Shown piece after piece: positions 34,718 through 47,077 of a stretch of 64,000 bases of DNA. The position numbers were made by a program, and so were the translations under genes. The notes beneath the pieces were generated by a model. The model was not told the origin of the DNA, made no database searches, and saw only the letters and a list, made by a program, of their open reading frames with translations. The stretch's first letter is position 1; each line of letters starts with the position of its first letter. Origin of the DNA: Takifugu bimaculatus (lineage: Eukaryota > Chordata > Actinopteri > Tetraodontiformes > Tetraodontidae); contig CP034990.1 of NCBI GenBank assembly GCA_004026145.2, positions 9,907,066 to 9,971,065 of the forward strand, given 5' to 3'.

Positions 34718-37700
34718 GTGAGATTACATTTTATTTTTCATTCTCTCCTCTCCTTTGCCTACATACTACTTGCTTATCAGCATTATAGATTTTTTTCCCC
34801 TAAGGAAATTGAAACAAAAATCCAACGACCGATTTTATTAAACATGAGATTAGGAGGCCTGGTGGTTAGTGCTATTGCGTCACGACAAGAAGTCTCCAGG
34901 TTTACTCCCCTGGGGGCAGGGGCTTTTGTGAAAAGGGAAATGAGTGATTGAATGGTTGTTTGTATGTCAGTCCTGCGATGACTTTGTGAATACATGAATC
35001 GTCAAATAATTTCTGAAGATTATAATAAGGGGACGTTCACGACAGGATGTCATTCTCTTCCAAATTCTCTGTGCATATTAATGTAAATATACTTATTTTA
35101 TTTGTAACCATTTCACTTTTGATAATAAAAATCAGGTTAACAACAATAAAGAGTTAAAAAGTAGATTTGGGGGTAATATTCTTAATAGTATTATTATTGA
35201 TATTCTTGGTAATTTTCTCCTGTTAGACTTTTTGTTCTGTCTGAGTTAGCTCCATGGTTATCTTAGAGTTGACTGAATCAAAGCTGCAGTGTTCGACTCA
35301 CCTGAGAGTAGACAACACAGACTAGAGTGTTTGTCGTGTACGGCCCACCAAGTACGAGAATACACACAGGTCTGTTCAGTGTGAGAAGATTTGATTTCTG
35401 GTTATAATGGTTTTCAAATACTATTATCTCTGCTGATGTATAACGGTCAAATATGTAACCTATGTATATGTTTAATGAATGATATTATTTGACAGATTTG
35501 CTCTTTCACCGCTGAATGCTGAAAATTTTGGTATAGAACATTGTTGACCCTCTCCCTTGCTCTTATTTCCATTTTACAGGAAGAGGGCAGAGGCCAAGGC
35601 TTCACGGAGGGCTCCTATCAGGGTCGGCAACTGTTCCGCTGCGAGGATGAGTGTGGAGTGTTTGTGGCACTGGATAAACTAGAACTTTGGGAGGATGATG
35701 ATGATGAAGTCTTGGGTGAGCTGGAGGTCGATCATCTCAGTCTGGTGGAAGAGGACCAGGACTTTCGTCCTCTGGAGATCAACTCTCGGGTCATCGTCCA
35801 AACCAGGGAAGGACCAGAAAGGGGCACCGTCATTTTCTGTGACCTTTTGCCAGGCAATGAGAGCCTCGGCTACTATGTGGGTGTTGACATGGTAAGAAAA
35901 ACTCCCCCAGAACACATAAGCTAAAAATACATTCAAGATGAGTTCATTAGTTTTCATTCTGGAAAGATAGATATCTAACAGGAAGTAGGATGTTGATTCA
36001 CAGATTAACAAAGTTAATCATCTGAAATTCCCTTGCTCGGTTTCACATCTCAGCTCTACAGCACAGTATTTCAGTACGAGTCTGTACGTCATGGCTTTGA
36101 ATGTGAATGGCCATTTTCGCTGTTGTGACCACTGAATGTTGAACAAACATGTGTTGTTGCTTGTGATCGTAGCAGCTGGTATCTATGACTACTGTTGTCA
36201 GGCGGGAGTTGGATTGTAGTCATAGTGCAACACATAACTGAAGCTTTTGACTGTTGATCGTTAGCAGCAGCTCTAACAGCAGCGGCGGCCCACACAGCGC
36301 ATCTGAGCCACCCACACAAAGACAAGGCAGTCACGCGGGGAGTATGGTAAAGACTTAGTGCTGTATGACCCAACAGCATGGCATTGGGCCAGGAGGCAGC
36401 TAAGGAGAGCCCGCTGCTCTGCCTCACTCTGCATCCAGCCTCGCCCTGCCTTCGGTAGCAAGTGGTGCTCGTTGTCGCTCTTATTTTAGATTATTAAGTG
36501 CAGAATCTTGGCTTTCAAACAGTAAAGAAAGAAGGACATGTTCCTGCTTAGCTTAGAAAGTACAAATCTCAGGAGCCAGAATTTGATTGTTTAAGAGCTA
36601 ATGAGGGAGGAGGAGACGGAGGATTCACAGCGCAGGGGATCAATTCTAAGCATCGCTTTACAACAAAAAATATTCACAACACACAAGAAGATCCGGAGGG
36701 AAGGAGTCGTGTTGGTCCAGCTTGGCTACTTCAGATCGTAAAGGATAACTTGGACATCATGTCTCTTTCAGGACAATCCTATAGGGGACTGGAATGGTGT
36801 GTTTGACGGGAAGCTGCTTTGTAATTTTGCCAGTTTGGAACACACTCGACTTGTCCCAATCTGTGACGTAATGCCAGGTAAGTTACCCAGTTACTTTTAG
36901 TGCTTATTTGACTCATTCAGATGTCCTTTCCTTTCACTGAGCTTCCTCTGAGGACTCTGACTTTCTGTGTTGCTTGCAGTGGGAACAGAGAGTCTTTGTG
37001 TACAATGCTGTTTTGTCTTTGAAAATCAGCTGAGATACTTGGGTTCTTTGTGTCCACTTTCGCATACTGATGTGTTTATTTATGCTGCTGCTGGCTTCAG
37101 ACACTTTGGACTGACATTTACAGCAGGTCAAAGAATTGAATCCTCAATTTTTTCTTTAATATTTAAGTTCTTTAATATTACAGCACCAGTCAACAGTCAT
37201 GTTTTACTGTTGTTATATAGTTTAGAATCCTCCCTTCCATACAAAATATGCTTTCTTGTGTTTTTAAAATATATATCATATGTAAAATTTAATATATACA
37301 CTTATAAATTGTGGTTTTATGGTTGACATACCAGATATCTGTAGTCCACAAAGGGTCCATTGCAGGTTTTTAACCTTAAACTCACTCTCATTTCTCATCT
37401 AGTCTGACATGCACCTAGAGGGATGTCCACATTTTGTCAAACATAATGTATTTGTTAGTCACAAGCAGTTTCTTATTTCAAAAATATTACAAAAATATAT
37501 TACTCCACAGACCCTGTTGTGAGTGGTTCTGTGTAAAAATGTTCACTTTTAATTTCAGCTTTTTAACATGGAAGAAATGTATCATTCTTATATCATTTGT
37601 GCAGAATATTCCATGCAGGACCAAAGGCTGCAAAAGCACAGTTTTGCCCAAAGAGGCAACAACACCGAGAAGTCGTCCTCTGGCCAAAGCAAACCAAAGA

Positions 37701-40700
37701 GCAAAGGTAACAGGATGCTGCCAGGATACAGTAATGCACCCACAGCTCATTGCTGCCAAAGTTGCCTGGTTGTCATTTCACAAATCAAATAATTTAGATT
37801 GAATTGTATCTTTGAGACCATTTGCTGGTGAATGAAGTATTTTCTTTGTCTTACTGACTTACTAACAGCAGGGAATGTACATAAGTCAATAAGAAGCAAT
37901 AACATCATCTGTAATGTTTCTGGGGAGGGCACTCTTAGCAGATAAACCCCATTCGCTACAAAGTTAGAGAACTTTTTACAGCATTGCACCGATACAAAGC
38001 CACTGTCTTCCTCTCAGACTATTTATAAACGGGGAAACGTGACTGTTGCTGCATTTATTTCCAGCTTTTTTGTTTTCTTGTACTTGTGTTATCTACAGGA
38101 TTAGGTCACCAGAGCGGCAGTAGAAGCAAGTCTGAATTTTACTATACTTTAAATGGCAGCTCTGTTGATCCCCCAGTCCAGTCCAAATCCAAAAGCACAT
38201 GGTACATTGATGAAGGTAAACCATGGGTACTCGTGGGACATCAGCCATCTTACTGGCAAGCTCCTGTTTACAAGTGTCCAAAAACCGGCACATGATTGAG
38301 CGTAGGTGTGTTTAGATCTTGGCACAGTTGTTAGTGGGAACATACTGTATTTCGTCCACTTGTTACTAAATAATTTTTCAGGATTTTATTCAGTCGACTC
38401 AGTGTTTCTTATCATAATAACTCGAACACTGCTGTGACGACAGTCTTTCATAATTTCAGTATCGCGTCAGTTAACCAGCTCAGTGTAACAGAGCTGCAGT
38501 ACCGTCGGCTGTCTGCACCTCACAGGATAATATAAGAAGCACCACCAACACAGCTGATTTGATCTGTGTAGAAAATAGATTTCCAGTAGGTTACAGGAGA
38601 CAATACAGTTGGATGTTGTACAGGCAAGAAGTATTGATTGTTTTCTTGACATTTAGATTTTGATAAACACTGATTCATTCCAAAGATGAACTTCATAGAC
38701 AGTCTATTACATTTATGCTCTGAGGAATATTGAGAAATAGAATGCCATAAATAGGATGCCATGAAACAAACTTTTGTTTAAACACAGATACAGCAAAGCC
38801 GTTTATGTTAAATGATCAGAAACCCTCAATTGCGATGGAGTCAGAATGCAAGTGGACGAAAAAGAGGTTCCATTCTGTAAAGATTTACTTCATATCTAGC
38901 GTACCATGCTCAGCCATCACATTGTAACTACTGACAAGTGATGTTCTTTTAGCACCAGCTTGAAGAGTCCAAGATGGGGTTGACATCTTTAAAAAGCCAG
39001 AGCTTCATTGGTGGCAGAAAGCTGCAGTATTTGAGGGAGGTGGTTATAATGTTGTGGCTGAGAGCTGGATGTGGATTGTGTATTATAATTACTAAAATCT
39101 GAGCCTCAACTCTACCCCAGAGGGGAGCTAAGTGGCAACCAGTGCTGTAGCAGGCTTCAAGTATGAGTGAGAGGACTCAGTAGTTGCAGTAGCTTGCCTT
39201 AAAGATCTTTTCATTAGTCTTGTCTTTACACACCATTCTTTCACCTGCACGGAGCAGTTGGTGTTTTGATGGCTTTTAATAATGCAGAATGTGGCACGTG
39301 GCTCCATTTATGGTTTTAGAAGATGATGTGATGATTTCATGACCACTAAAAATTCCATTAATACTGTCTGCACCCAGAAGTCCAGCTCTCGCTGTCTCTG
39401 TCTCTGTCTGGCTCCAGTTCCTACCCTTTTTTCTAGACGTTGTGGTGTGGCCTCTCTACTTCAGGCTTCCCACACCGATGCTTAAAGGAGAACTCTAACT
39501 GAACCAGGCCTCTTATTCTGACCATCAAGCCTAGAAAAGCTGACAGAAGTGTTATTTAAAAGCCACAGCGTTACTAAAAGCCTTTGTTTCTGTGTCAGAT
39601 CGACTGGTTCAGTCAGCAGTTGTTTTTAAAATATATATCTTTAAAGGGAGGGGTCCCTTTAAAGGGGATATGGGGTGTCGGGCCCGCTGATACGGGCTGT
39701 CTGCTCCCTGTACGATCGGTGTCAGAGTTTGGTTCGCATTGCTGGCAGTAAGTCGAACTCGTTTCCAGTGAGGGTTGGTCTCCGCCAGGGCTGCCCTTTG
39801 TCACCGATTCTGTTCATAATTTTTATGGACAGAATTTCTAGGTGCAGTCATGGTGTTGAGGGGATCCGGTTTGGTGACCTCAGGATCGGGTCTCTGCTTT
39901 TTGCGGATGATGTGGTCCTGTTGGCGTCATCAGCCTGTGACCTCCAACTATCACTGGATCGGTTCGCTGCCGCATGTGAAGCGGCTGGGATGAGAATCAG
40001 CACCTCCAAATCCGAGGCCATGGTTCTCGACCGGAAAAAGGTGGAGTGCCTTCTCCGGGTCAAGGAGGAGATCCTGCCCCAAGTGGAGGAGTTTAAGTAC
40101 CTCGGGGTCTTGTTCACGAGTGAGGGAAGAATGGAGCGGGAGATCGACAGGCGGATTGGTGCGGTGTCAGCAGTAATGCGGACTCTGCACCGGTCCGTTG
40201 TGGTGAAGAGAGAGCTGAGCCGAAAGGCGAAGCTCTCGATTTACCGGTCGATCTTCGTTCCTACCCTCACCTATGGTCATCAGCTTTGGGTAATGACCGA
40301 AAGAACAAGATCACGGGTACAAGCGGCTGAAATGAGCTTCCTCCGTAGGGTGGCTGGGCTCTCCCTTAGAGATAGGGTGAGAAGCTCTGCCATCTGGGAG
40401 GAGCTCGGAGTAGAGCCGCTGCTCCTCCGCGTTGAGAGGAGCCAGATGAGGTGGCTTGGGCATCTAGTCAGGATGCCCCCTGGACGCCTCCCTGGTGAGG
40501 TGTTCAGGGCATGTCCCTCCGGTAGGAGACCCCCGGGGAGACCCAGGACACGTTGGAGAGACTATGTCTCTCGACTGGCCTGGGAACGCCTGGGGATCCC
40601 TCCGGATGAGCTGGAGGAGGTAGCTGGGGAGAGGGAAGTCTGGGCTTCTCTCCTTAGGCTGCTGCCCCCGCGACCCGACCCCGGATAAGCGGTAGAGGAT

Positions 40701-43700
40701 GGATGGATCTTTAAAGGGTGTTATATACAAGAAAACAACAATATTTAACCATGATGTTGCTGATCTATTATTGATGGTTTTGTTTTGCTCCCTCACTATT
40801 CTTGTATCAGGCATTGACTTTGCCAAAGAAGAAACAAGCTGCCTCCATTCCTGGTTTAGTGTTGACGCATGAACCGGCCGACGTGCTGTTCACTCATCCT
40901 GTTTTCATCTTCCTCAGGGGTCACTTCAGTCATTCACTGTGTAGTGATGGCATGTTTTTGTCTGTCACTACCGTCATCACAGAATGATTTAAGCCTTTGT
41001 TGGTTTTCTTTGCGGTGTGACAGTTTGCATCTGAATTTGATTTTTTTCTGATCGTAAATATGAACGGATTGTATATCATTATTGAAAATGCATTGCCATT
41101 GATACCAGTCCAGCTGTTATTTTGACTAATAAAAGTCCTAAATGCTCTAAATTTCACTTTTGGGTTTTCTCTAAGCTGCAAACTTCTGATGAATCCATCA
41201 CTATAGCCATTCCAGCTCAGTCCCTCTGTTTATGCTCATCCTGAAGCTCTTTGCTCTGTGTTTTCTTATCTTCAGTTGGGGAGGATCCTGCCAAGTCCCT
41301 CACTGAGACACCCCCCGACTTTAACCAGTCCCCCCCACCCTCCAGAGCCCCGCCTCCTGCCTCATTGCCCAGTGACAACAAGTTTCACTCTTTGCCCTTC
41401 AGCCTGAACCGGAAGCCCGGGCCCATTGACAGCATGAGTCATGGGCCGCTGTCCCTGTCTGTACAGTCGGTGATGGGAGAGCAGCCTGAGCCCACATCAC
41501 CTGCTGCACCTCCCTCACCTCGGCCTCCAACGCCTCCCAGAGGACAGCTGGGACTAGAGGTGGGCTCACTGGTGGAGGTGAAGGAGAATCCACCGCTCTG
41601 CGGTGTCATCCGCTGGGTCGGGCTGCCTCCGGGGCCTGCTGGAGCCTCTGGCTGGGCTGGAGCTGGTGAGACAACACAGCTGTGAAAAACCTGAATATTC
41701 TCAGATTTCAGCAGGGGAAATGAATCAAACTGTTTTGGAATAAGCAGTAGCTTGCCAAGTAGCTTTAAAACAATTTTCATGATATTTGATCAGATCAGCC
41801 TGAGCTACAAATACGGTTGCTCCAGCTAGAAAGTAGAATTATTAATGAATTGCACAACCTGAAATGATTTAAAGATGTCTTGCAGGAGGATGAGTGCCCC
41901 GGATGCACCGACGGGACATTCAAAGGAACTCGGTACTTCACCTGTCCACCCAAAAAAGCTCTGTTTGTGAAGCTCAAGTGCTGCCGTCCTGACTCCCGTT
42001 TCCCGTCGCTGCATCACTCCTCTAACCCCATAGAGCGATGCAACTCTATTGGTGAGTTTTTAAGAGGGATAATTAAAGGTATGAAATGATAAGGGTCCAA
42101 AACATGAGCATTATACTTGTGCTTGTGGATATACATGAGCAGCATTTGGAGGCTACCTGAGTGAAGTGGTGCACGAGAACACACCTCCTCGCACAGAGAA
42201 CGATGGTCTGGACGTCATGGTGGGAAAAAAGAAAGGCATCCAGGGCCACTACAACTCCTGCTACCTAGATTCTACCCTTTTCTGGTTAGTGCAGTTTAAC
42301 AGTTTCACTACAGATTGATGTTCACACTGTTTAACTTAGAGGCAAAGGTTTACTAGAAAGCTGTTTTGACACTCTGGCCTTTCCTTAACAACAGGGGTTC
42401 ACCCTGCTGGTGAAGCCATCATCCATTAAACATTATAGTTTAAAATGTCTTTTTTTGAGTCAAGAGCAGTTTGATGTCCAGCATCTTCCCTTTTGGTCGT
42501 CATAAAGAAGAAATTCGACCTTCCTGACAGTTGAAAGGCGCAGCTTTCATAAGGAAGCGATCAGAAAATGCCATCGTAGATCATCAGTGTACCAGAGTGT
42601 AACACAGTTTTTTCTCCTCAGCTTGTTCTCATTCAGCTCTGTGCTTGACACCGTTCTGCTGAGACCACGCTCAAAGACTGATGTGGAATATTACAGAGAG
42701 ACCCAAGAGCTGCTGCGCACTGAGATAGTCAACCCTCTGCGCATGTAAGTCTTAATCCTTTTGTTGGCATGCTTCAACTCAAAGTTATTATTTTCCAATA
42801 AGGAAAATAAGTTGTTTGTTCATGATTGCTTATTTCTCAAGTAAACATGTAGATTCATGTAAAAATGTAACGGTATCATTTGTAGTGTGACCTGAATAAA
42901 ATATAATGCAAAAACCAGAGCTTGTGGAGGTCCTTGTTGCAGCTTAACTAGCTGCTTGCCTCCTCTGTCCTGCAGACATGGGTATGTTTGTGCCACTAAA
43001 GTGATGAAGCTCAGGAGGATCCTGGAGAAAGTTGAAGCTGCCTCTGGATTCACCTCTGAAGAGAAAGGTAGGACAGTGGCAGAATGGCTTGGAATTCTTA
43101 TAATTGTCATGGGTGAACGGTTTATTAGCATTGTTCCACTGCCTTCAAAATCAACAATGCTGTCTATGATTATTTGTATTTGGCAGTGTAGGTACATGTA
43201 TATTTCTTCATATCTCATTTGTTCTGCAGACCCAGAAGAGTTCCTCAATATACTTTTCCATCACATATTGAGGGTGGACCCTTTGCTCAAGTTAAGGTAA
43301 TGGCTGGTTGTCTTTTGCAAACAAACATTTAAATCTCTCTTTTGGATGTAGTGTAAAATGCACAAAGAATTAAGTACCAGTTTTTCTATGTAAAGTGAGC
43401 AATTACCAAATGTTTTACTCAAATATGGAACGTTAGAACTAGACAGGTCTCGGGACTCCCTGTCTCTGTGCTAAGCCTCAGCATCGCACTATTAGCATGT
43501 CTGAAACTACGTTATGCACAGTAAGCCATGAATAAAGTTTCATTTGTGCTGGTAGATGCAGTGAAACCATGAAGATTTAACCATTGTGGTTTCTGCTCAC
43601 ATTGCAAAACCCCCCTTTAGCTCCTTTCTTGGATGATATGCTGCTGTTGACAAATTTGGTGAATATTTCCATTGAGTCTTAAATTTGAGAGTTAAGATTG

Positions 43701-46241
43701 TAACATCATCTGACCAAAAAAACCCAAAATACTTAAATGAATCGATTTTTGTGTGACATTTAACATAAAGCTCTATAATGGACAGAATACTGTAGGTTTG
43801 TTATATACACTTTGTCCCTGTGAACAACAGTAATGCATTTGATCTTTTTTGGCTTCAGGTCAGCAGGACAGAAGGTTCAGGACTGTTACTTTTACCAAAT
43901 TTTCATGGACAAAAAGGACAAGGTTGGAGTTCCCACCATACAGCAGCTCCTGGAGTGGTCGTTCATCAACAGTGACCTAAAGTTTGCAGAGGTGCATTTA
44001 TGAAGTTTGCTGAATTTTATTATCAGTCAACTCAAGCAAAGAGTGACACGTGGTTGTATTCTGATTTTAATGGTTACAAATGATGCATTTCCCAGGTTAT
44101 TGGCCTTGTTCATGTTCATCTTTCCCACCTGGGATTAATGGGCATTTGGCTGTGCCTGACTCATGGAAGCTTGTCATTATTCTGCATACCTTTTGACTGT
44201 GAGCATCTTTGCTGTGCCGCATGTTGTTCGAGTTGCTCCCCCTTGTGGTGTTTACTTACACCTGCAACTCACTGACTTTGATAGCAAAATGCACGAGCAT
44301 GTTTGGCTGCATCTAAAACAAATTGGAAGCACATCACTTTAAGGCAGGAAGAACACGCACATGTGGTGTCGTGGATCATCCAGTGATCCAATGACTGTGG
44401 CAGTAAGAGGCCAGCAGAGATATCAGTGCGACGATGCCGTTTCACATGTCCTGAAGATGAGACGGCTCATCTTTCACAGCTAAGCTGGTCTTCAGCTTTT
44501 TCTTCAATACATCAACACGTTTCAGAGAACCTATCCTGTGTCTATTTATATGTATGGGATTCTTCAGTGTTTTGGATGTGAAAAGCATCACATCCAACCT
44601 TTGTTGGGTCTCATTATTTCCTGTGAGCTCCACATGGCTATTGTCACCTTACCGCGCGTATTTTGTTTCTCTCCCCTTCGCCTCCCTCCAGGCTCCCTCC
44701 TGCCTGATCATTCAGATGCCTCGCTTTGGCAAGGACTTCAAAATGTTCAACAAGATTTTTCCATCCCTGGAGTTGGACATCACAGATCTTCTTGAAGACA
44801 GTGAGTTGGAGTTGGAATATATTGGAGCACAAGACCTTAATGTGTGTCACTTCTGCTCTGCTCAGATGGAGGGCTACTGGCACAATAAGGCTGTGTTGTC
44901 TTCTGTGCAGCTCCAAGAGAATGCCGAATCTGCGGAGGCCTGGCTCTCTACGAGTGTAGAGACTGTTATGAGGACGGGGACATCACCGCTGGCAAGATTA
45001 AACAATTCTGTGAAAAGTGCAATATACAGGTAAACAAGGGAGGACAATCTTCACTGAGCTGTTTTCAGTTCAAGAAAAAGACTGAGACAGATTTCTCCAC
45101 GTGGGGGCGCCAAATCCAAAGAAATGATACATTGGTGCAAGGGTTCTTTACTGATGTCCTGCTCATTGGTAACTTAACAGTTGCCACTAATTCTACTCGG
45201 CACTACAAAATTCTGAGTTTGCTTCGTTTTATATTCTGTGTCTATTATATTTTGCGTAAAACATGTTGAGGATGGGCTGATGTTCCTGCTTGTCCTGACG
45301 CAGGTTCACCTCCATCCGAGGAGGAAATCCCATCGGCACAGTAAGCTGTGTGTCCCCAAGGAGTTGCAAGATGGTACGGGGCGGCAGAGCAGCTTTCCCC
45401 GCCAGAGGATGGAGCTGTTTGCAGTGCTGTGCATTGAAACAAGTCACTACGTGGCCTTTGTCAAGTACGGCAGCGCGGATTCTGCCTGGCTCTTCTTCGA
45501 CAGCATGGCCGACAGAGACGGTGTGTATCTTCGATGACATCAAGCCTGCGTAGGAAATATAAGTTTTGATCCCAGCTGGGATGTCAGGAAGGCGGGAAAT
45601 TCTTTTTTTAATCACAAACATAGTGGGCATAATGTTGATTAGCTGCCGTAAAGAAGCACTGATTCTAACTGAAGTTTGGTTTTGTCGTCGTGTGTGTGAG
45701 ACTTTATTCATTTCCTGTCACATGAAATATGTATGGATTTTCTTAACTAACATAAAGTGTCAAAAATGATCCAGTGTCCTTTCTTCAGCTATATATTATG
45801 AGCACATTTGCTTTGTGTTTAATTAACTCAATGACCAGAAATTTGGTGTTTCCCATTTCTGAATATCAGAATTAATGTGCAGTTATTTGATTAGGTTTAA
45901 TTTTTTTCTGTATTATTTTGTTGGTCAGAATAATATTGTTGACTGTTGACCATTTTATTTTGATATACACACATAAGTGACTAAAAAAAAAAAGGTATAG
46001 AAGTATGGAGAAAAAAAAGACGATTGTTTTCTCTAATAGTGCTTGTGGCTTTGCAGGTGGGCAGAATGGCTTCAACATCCCACAGGTGTCCCCCTGTCCA
46101 GAGGTGGAGGCCTACCTAAAAATGACACCAGAGGAGCTGCACACTCTGGATCCTAAAAGCATCCAGGGTCAGGCACGACGCCTGCTGTGTGACGCCTACA
46201 TGTGCATGTACCAGAGCCCGACCATGAGCCTGTACAAGTAA
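34225..46241 (+). CDS. cyld: CYLD lysine-63/linear ubiquitin deubiquitinase
   Basis: USP-family deubiquitinase that removes K63- and M1-linked chains from RIPK and TRAF complexes and restrains NF-kB and other signalling; cytoplasmic and microtubule-associated. Sixteen coding exons: 34225-34717, 35580-35891, 36772-36877, 37605-37706, 38099-38215, 41276-41665, 41886-42051, 42143-42284, 42622-42744, 42976-43067, 43230-43296, 43859-43991, 44692-44800, 44911-45029, 45304-45520, 46057-46241. Discounting one extra base in each of exons 1 and 6 gives 956 residues, the human length. Domains are three CAP-Gly regions (about 125-210, 250-290, 490-540), the USP domain with active-site Cys at residue 601 (HYNSCYLDS) and His at 871 (ETSHYVAF), and a B-box-type zinc insert (CRICGGLALYECRDCYE). 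It ends MCMYQSPTMSLYK. Exon 4 (37605-37706) is the least conserved and least certain. Confidence 0.97.
34850..34985 (+). mobile_element. tRNA-like SINE fragment in cyld intron 1
   Basis: The block 'ggtggttagtgctattgcgt' followed by 'cacgacaagaagtctccagg' and 'tttactcccc' resembles the head of a common teleost retroposon with an RNA polymerase III B-box-like 'ggtttactcc'. The later 'gttgtttgtatgtcagtcct' and 'gcgatgac' match the body of the same type. It is degenerate and lacks the tail. Confidence 0.55.
35892..36771 (+). other. cyld: cyld intron 2
   Basis: 880-bp intron between GTAAGA and a CTCTTTCAG acceptor. No recognisable repeat or exon; minus-strand open frames here (36089-36461) have no family features. 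Confidence 0.7.
39649..40706 (+). mobile_element. 5'-truncated RTE/Rex3-like LINE in cyld intron 5
   Basis: About 1.06 kb of a non-LTR retrotransposon in the same orientation as cyld. It holds the C-terminal half of a reverse transcriptase frame and ends 'ccggataagcggtagaggat' plus GGATGGAT, a GATG-type tail. A 12-bp target duplication ATCTTTAAAGGG lies at 39637-39648 and 40707-40718. The endonuclease and the start of the reverse transcriptase are missing. Assignment to RTE/Rex3 is by remembered sequence similarity and tail type; another GATG-tailed clade is possible. Confidence 0.85.
39675..40688 (+). CDS. Reverse transcriptase fragment (LINE ORF2 3' part)
   Basis: A 337-codon open frame without any stop. 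Visible motifs are LRQGCPLSPILF (RT block 3), LLFADDVVLLASS with the catalytic FADD (block 5), MRISTSKSEAMVL (block 6), EFKYLGVLFTSEGRM (block 7), LTYGHQLWVMT, and the family C-terminus beginning RMRWLGHLVRMPPGRLPGE. The frame has no genuine start; it opens just after a TAA at 39660-39662 beside the insertion junction. It is a dead 5'-truncated copy, but the lack of stops over 1 kb suggests a recent insertion. Confidence 0.88.
   Translation: MSGPLIRAVCSLYDRCQSLVRIAGSKSNSFPVRVGLRQGCPLSPILFIIFMDRISRCSHGVEGIRFGDLRIGSLLFADDVVLLASSACDLQLSLDRFAAACEAAGMRISTSKSEAMVLDRKKVECLLRVKEEILPQVEEFKYLGVLFTSEGRMEREIDRRIGAVSAVMRTLHRSVVVKRELSRKAKLSIYRSIFVPTLTYGHQLWVMTERTRSRVQAAEMSFLRRVAGLSLRDRVRSSAIWEELGVEPLLLRVERSQMRWLGHLVRMPPGRLPGEVFRACPSGRRPPGRPRTRWRDYVSRLAWERLGIPPDELEEVAGEREVWASLLRLLPPRPDPG
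41276..41665 (+). CDS. cyld: cyld coding exon 6: Pro-rich linker and CAP-Gly 3 start, apparent 1-base insertion
   Basis: Reads VGEDPAKSLTETPPDF, a proline-rich linker, then FHSLPFSLN, GPLSLSVQSVM and the third CAP-Gly start LEVGSLVEVKENPPLCGVIRW. At the G4 run (41631-41634) the frame breaks: LLEPLAGLEL, matching the family, continues in the next frame and brings the exon to phase 0, as needed for EDECPGCTDGTF in the next exon. The TRAF2-binding motif of human CYLD is not obvious here. Confidence 0.92.
42143..42284 (+). CDS. cyld: cyld coding exon 8: USP active-site cysteine
   Basis: Encodes FGGYLSEVVHENTPP and then KKKGIQGHYNSCYLDSTLF. The nucleophile Cys is codon TGC at 42259-42261, residue 601 in the assembled protein, the same number as in human CYLD. 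The exon ends in mid-codon (TG|C), joined by 42622. Confidence 0.96.
44911..45029 (+). CDS. cyld: cyld coding exon 14: B-box-like zinc module
   Basis: Encodes PRECRICGGLALYECRDCYE and KIKQFCEKCNIQ, a cysteine array with CxxC spacings that forms the zinc-binding insert in the CYLD USP domain. Phase runs from 1 to 0. The cysteines are all present. Confidence 0.95.
45304..45520 (+). CDS. cyld: cyld coding exon 15: catalytic histidine
   Basis: Encodes VHLHPRRKSHRHSKL and MELFAVLCIETSHYVAFVKYG, then SAWLFFDSMADRDG. The catalytic His is codon CAC at 45445-45447 (residue 871). The Asp in WLFFDS is the likely third member of the triad. Confidence 0.95.
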
Positions 46242-47055
46242 AACCCCAAGCCGCTTCTCAGCCGCACACCTTCCCCTCTGCCAGGGCAGGAGCATTTTCA
46301 AAAAGACAAAAAATAATAGAAGAAAAGGCTGAAGGGTTGTTCTCTGGCATTGACCCTGTCCACCTCGTCTCTCCTCGGTGTCCGTCCATCTCTGCACATT
46401 GGAGAAGGGGAGGGGGGGCAGGAGGAGGAGTGTATTTGCACTGTGCATTATTTGAAGTGTCGTGTTCTTCTTGTAGTTGTATGTAGCTTCCCTGTGTCTC
46501 ACAGCTGAGGGCTGCTGGAGGAGGACCAAGACCTTATGAAGGTTTCCTCCCTACTCAGAGAGGAAGGGAGAGCTGGGAGAAGGACAACAAGTAGAAGACG
46601 TGCAGCGCTATAAGGAGGACCTCGAACACCTCATTTACCTTGAGAAAAGAGGAGTCCTGCTATTCTTAATCACTGTAAACGAAGGGAGCTTTTCATAACG
46701 CTGCAGTTAAGAAGTACAGCGGAGTGCAAATCCTCATCCAAGCTGTGTGTACTGTTCTCAAACCTTGTGTACAAAATCTCTTGGTAGCATAGATTTCTCA
46801 AGGTAGTAACATCAGCAGTATCAGTGTCGACCTACTGTGCAGTTGCGATAAGACCACAGTATTCTGCTGTCTGTGAAACAGTTGGCATATCACCCCCCTA
46901 CACCCCCATTGCACTGTGTAAATGTCTTTAACTGTATAAGTTCTGCAGAAACAGATGTAGCCATTGTAAAAGTCTCACATTTTACTGCATACTTGCTCAA
47001 CTAATGCTGCACTTTTTGTTCCAGCCTCAAATGGAACTATCACGAATCATTTAGG

Positions 47056-47077
47056 CCCCCCCCCCCCCCCCCCCCCC
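47056..47077. repeat. C22 homopolymer in the cyld 3'UTR
   Basis: An uninterrupted run of 22 cytosines followed by a C-rich 'catcccatctctccccaccc' tail. Its true length is likely to be uncertain in any assembly. Confidence 0.95.

Larger units (their letters stand above)
38216..41275 (+). other. cyld: cyld intron 5 (3.06 kb)
   Basis: The largest cyld intron in the window, running from GTAAAC to TCTTATCTTCAG. Apart from the LINE at 39649-40706, no other element or exon was recognised. Open frames at 38467-38762 on the minus strand and 40802-41051 on the plus strand have no family features. Confidence 0.75.
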
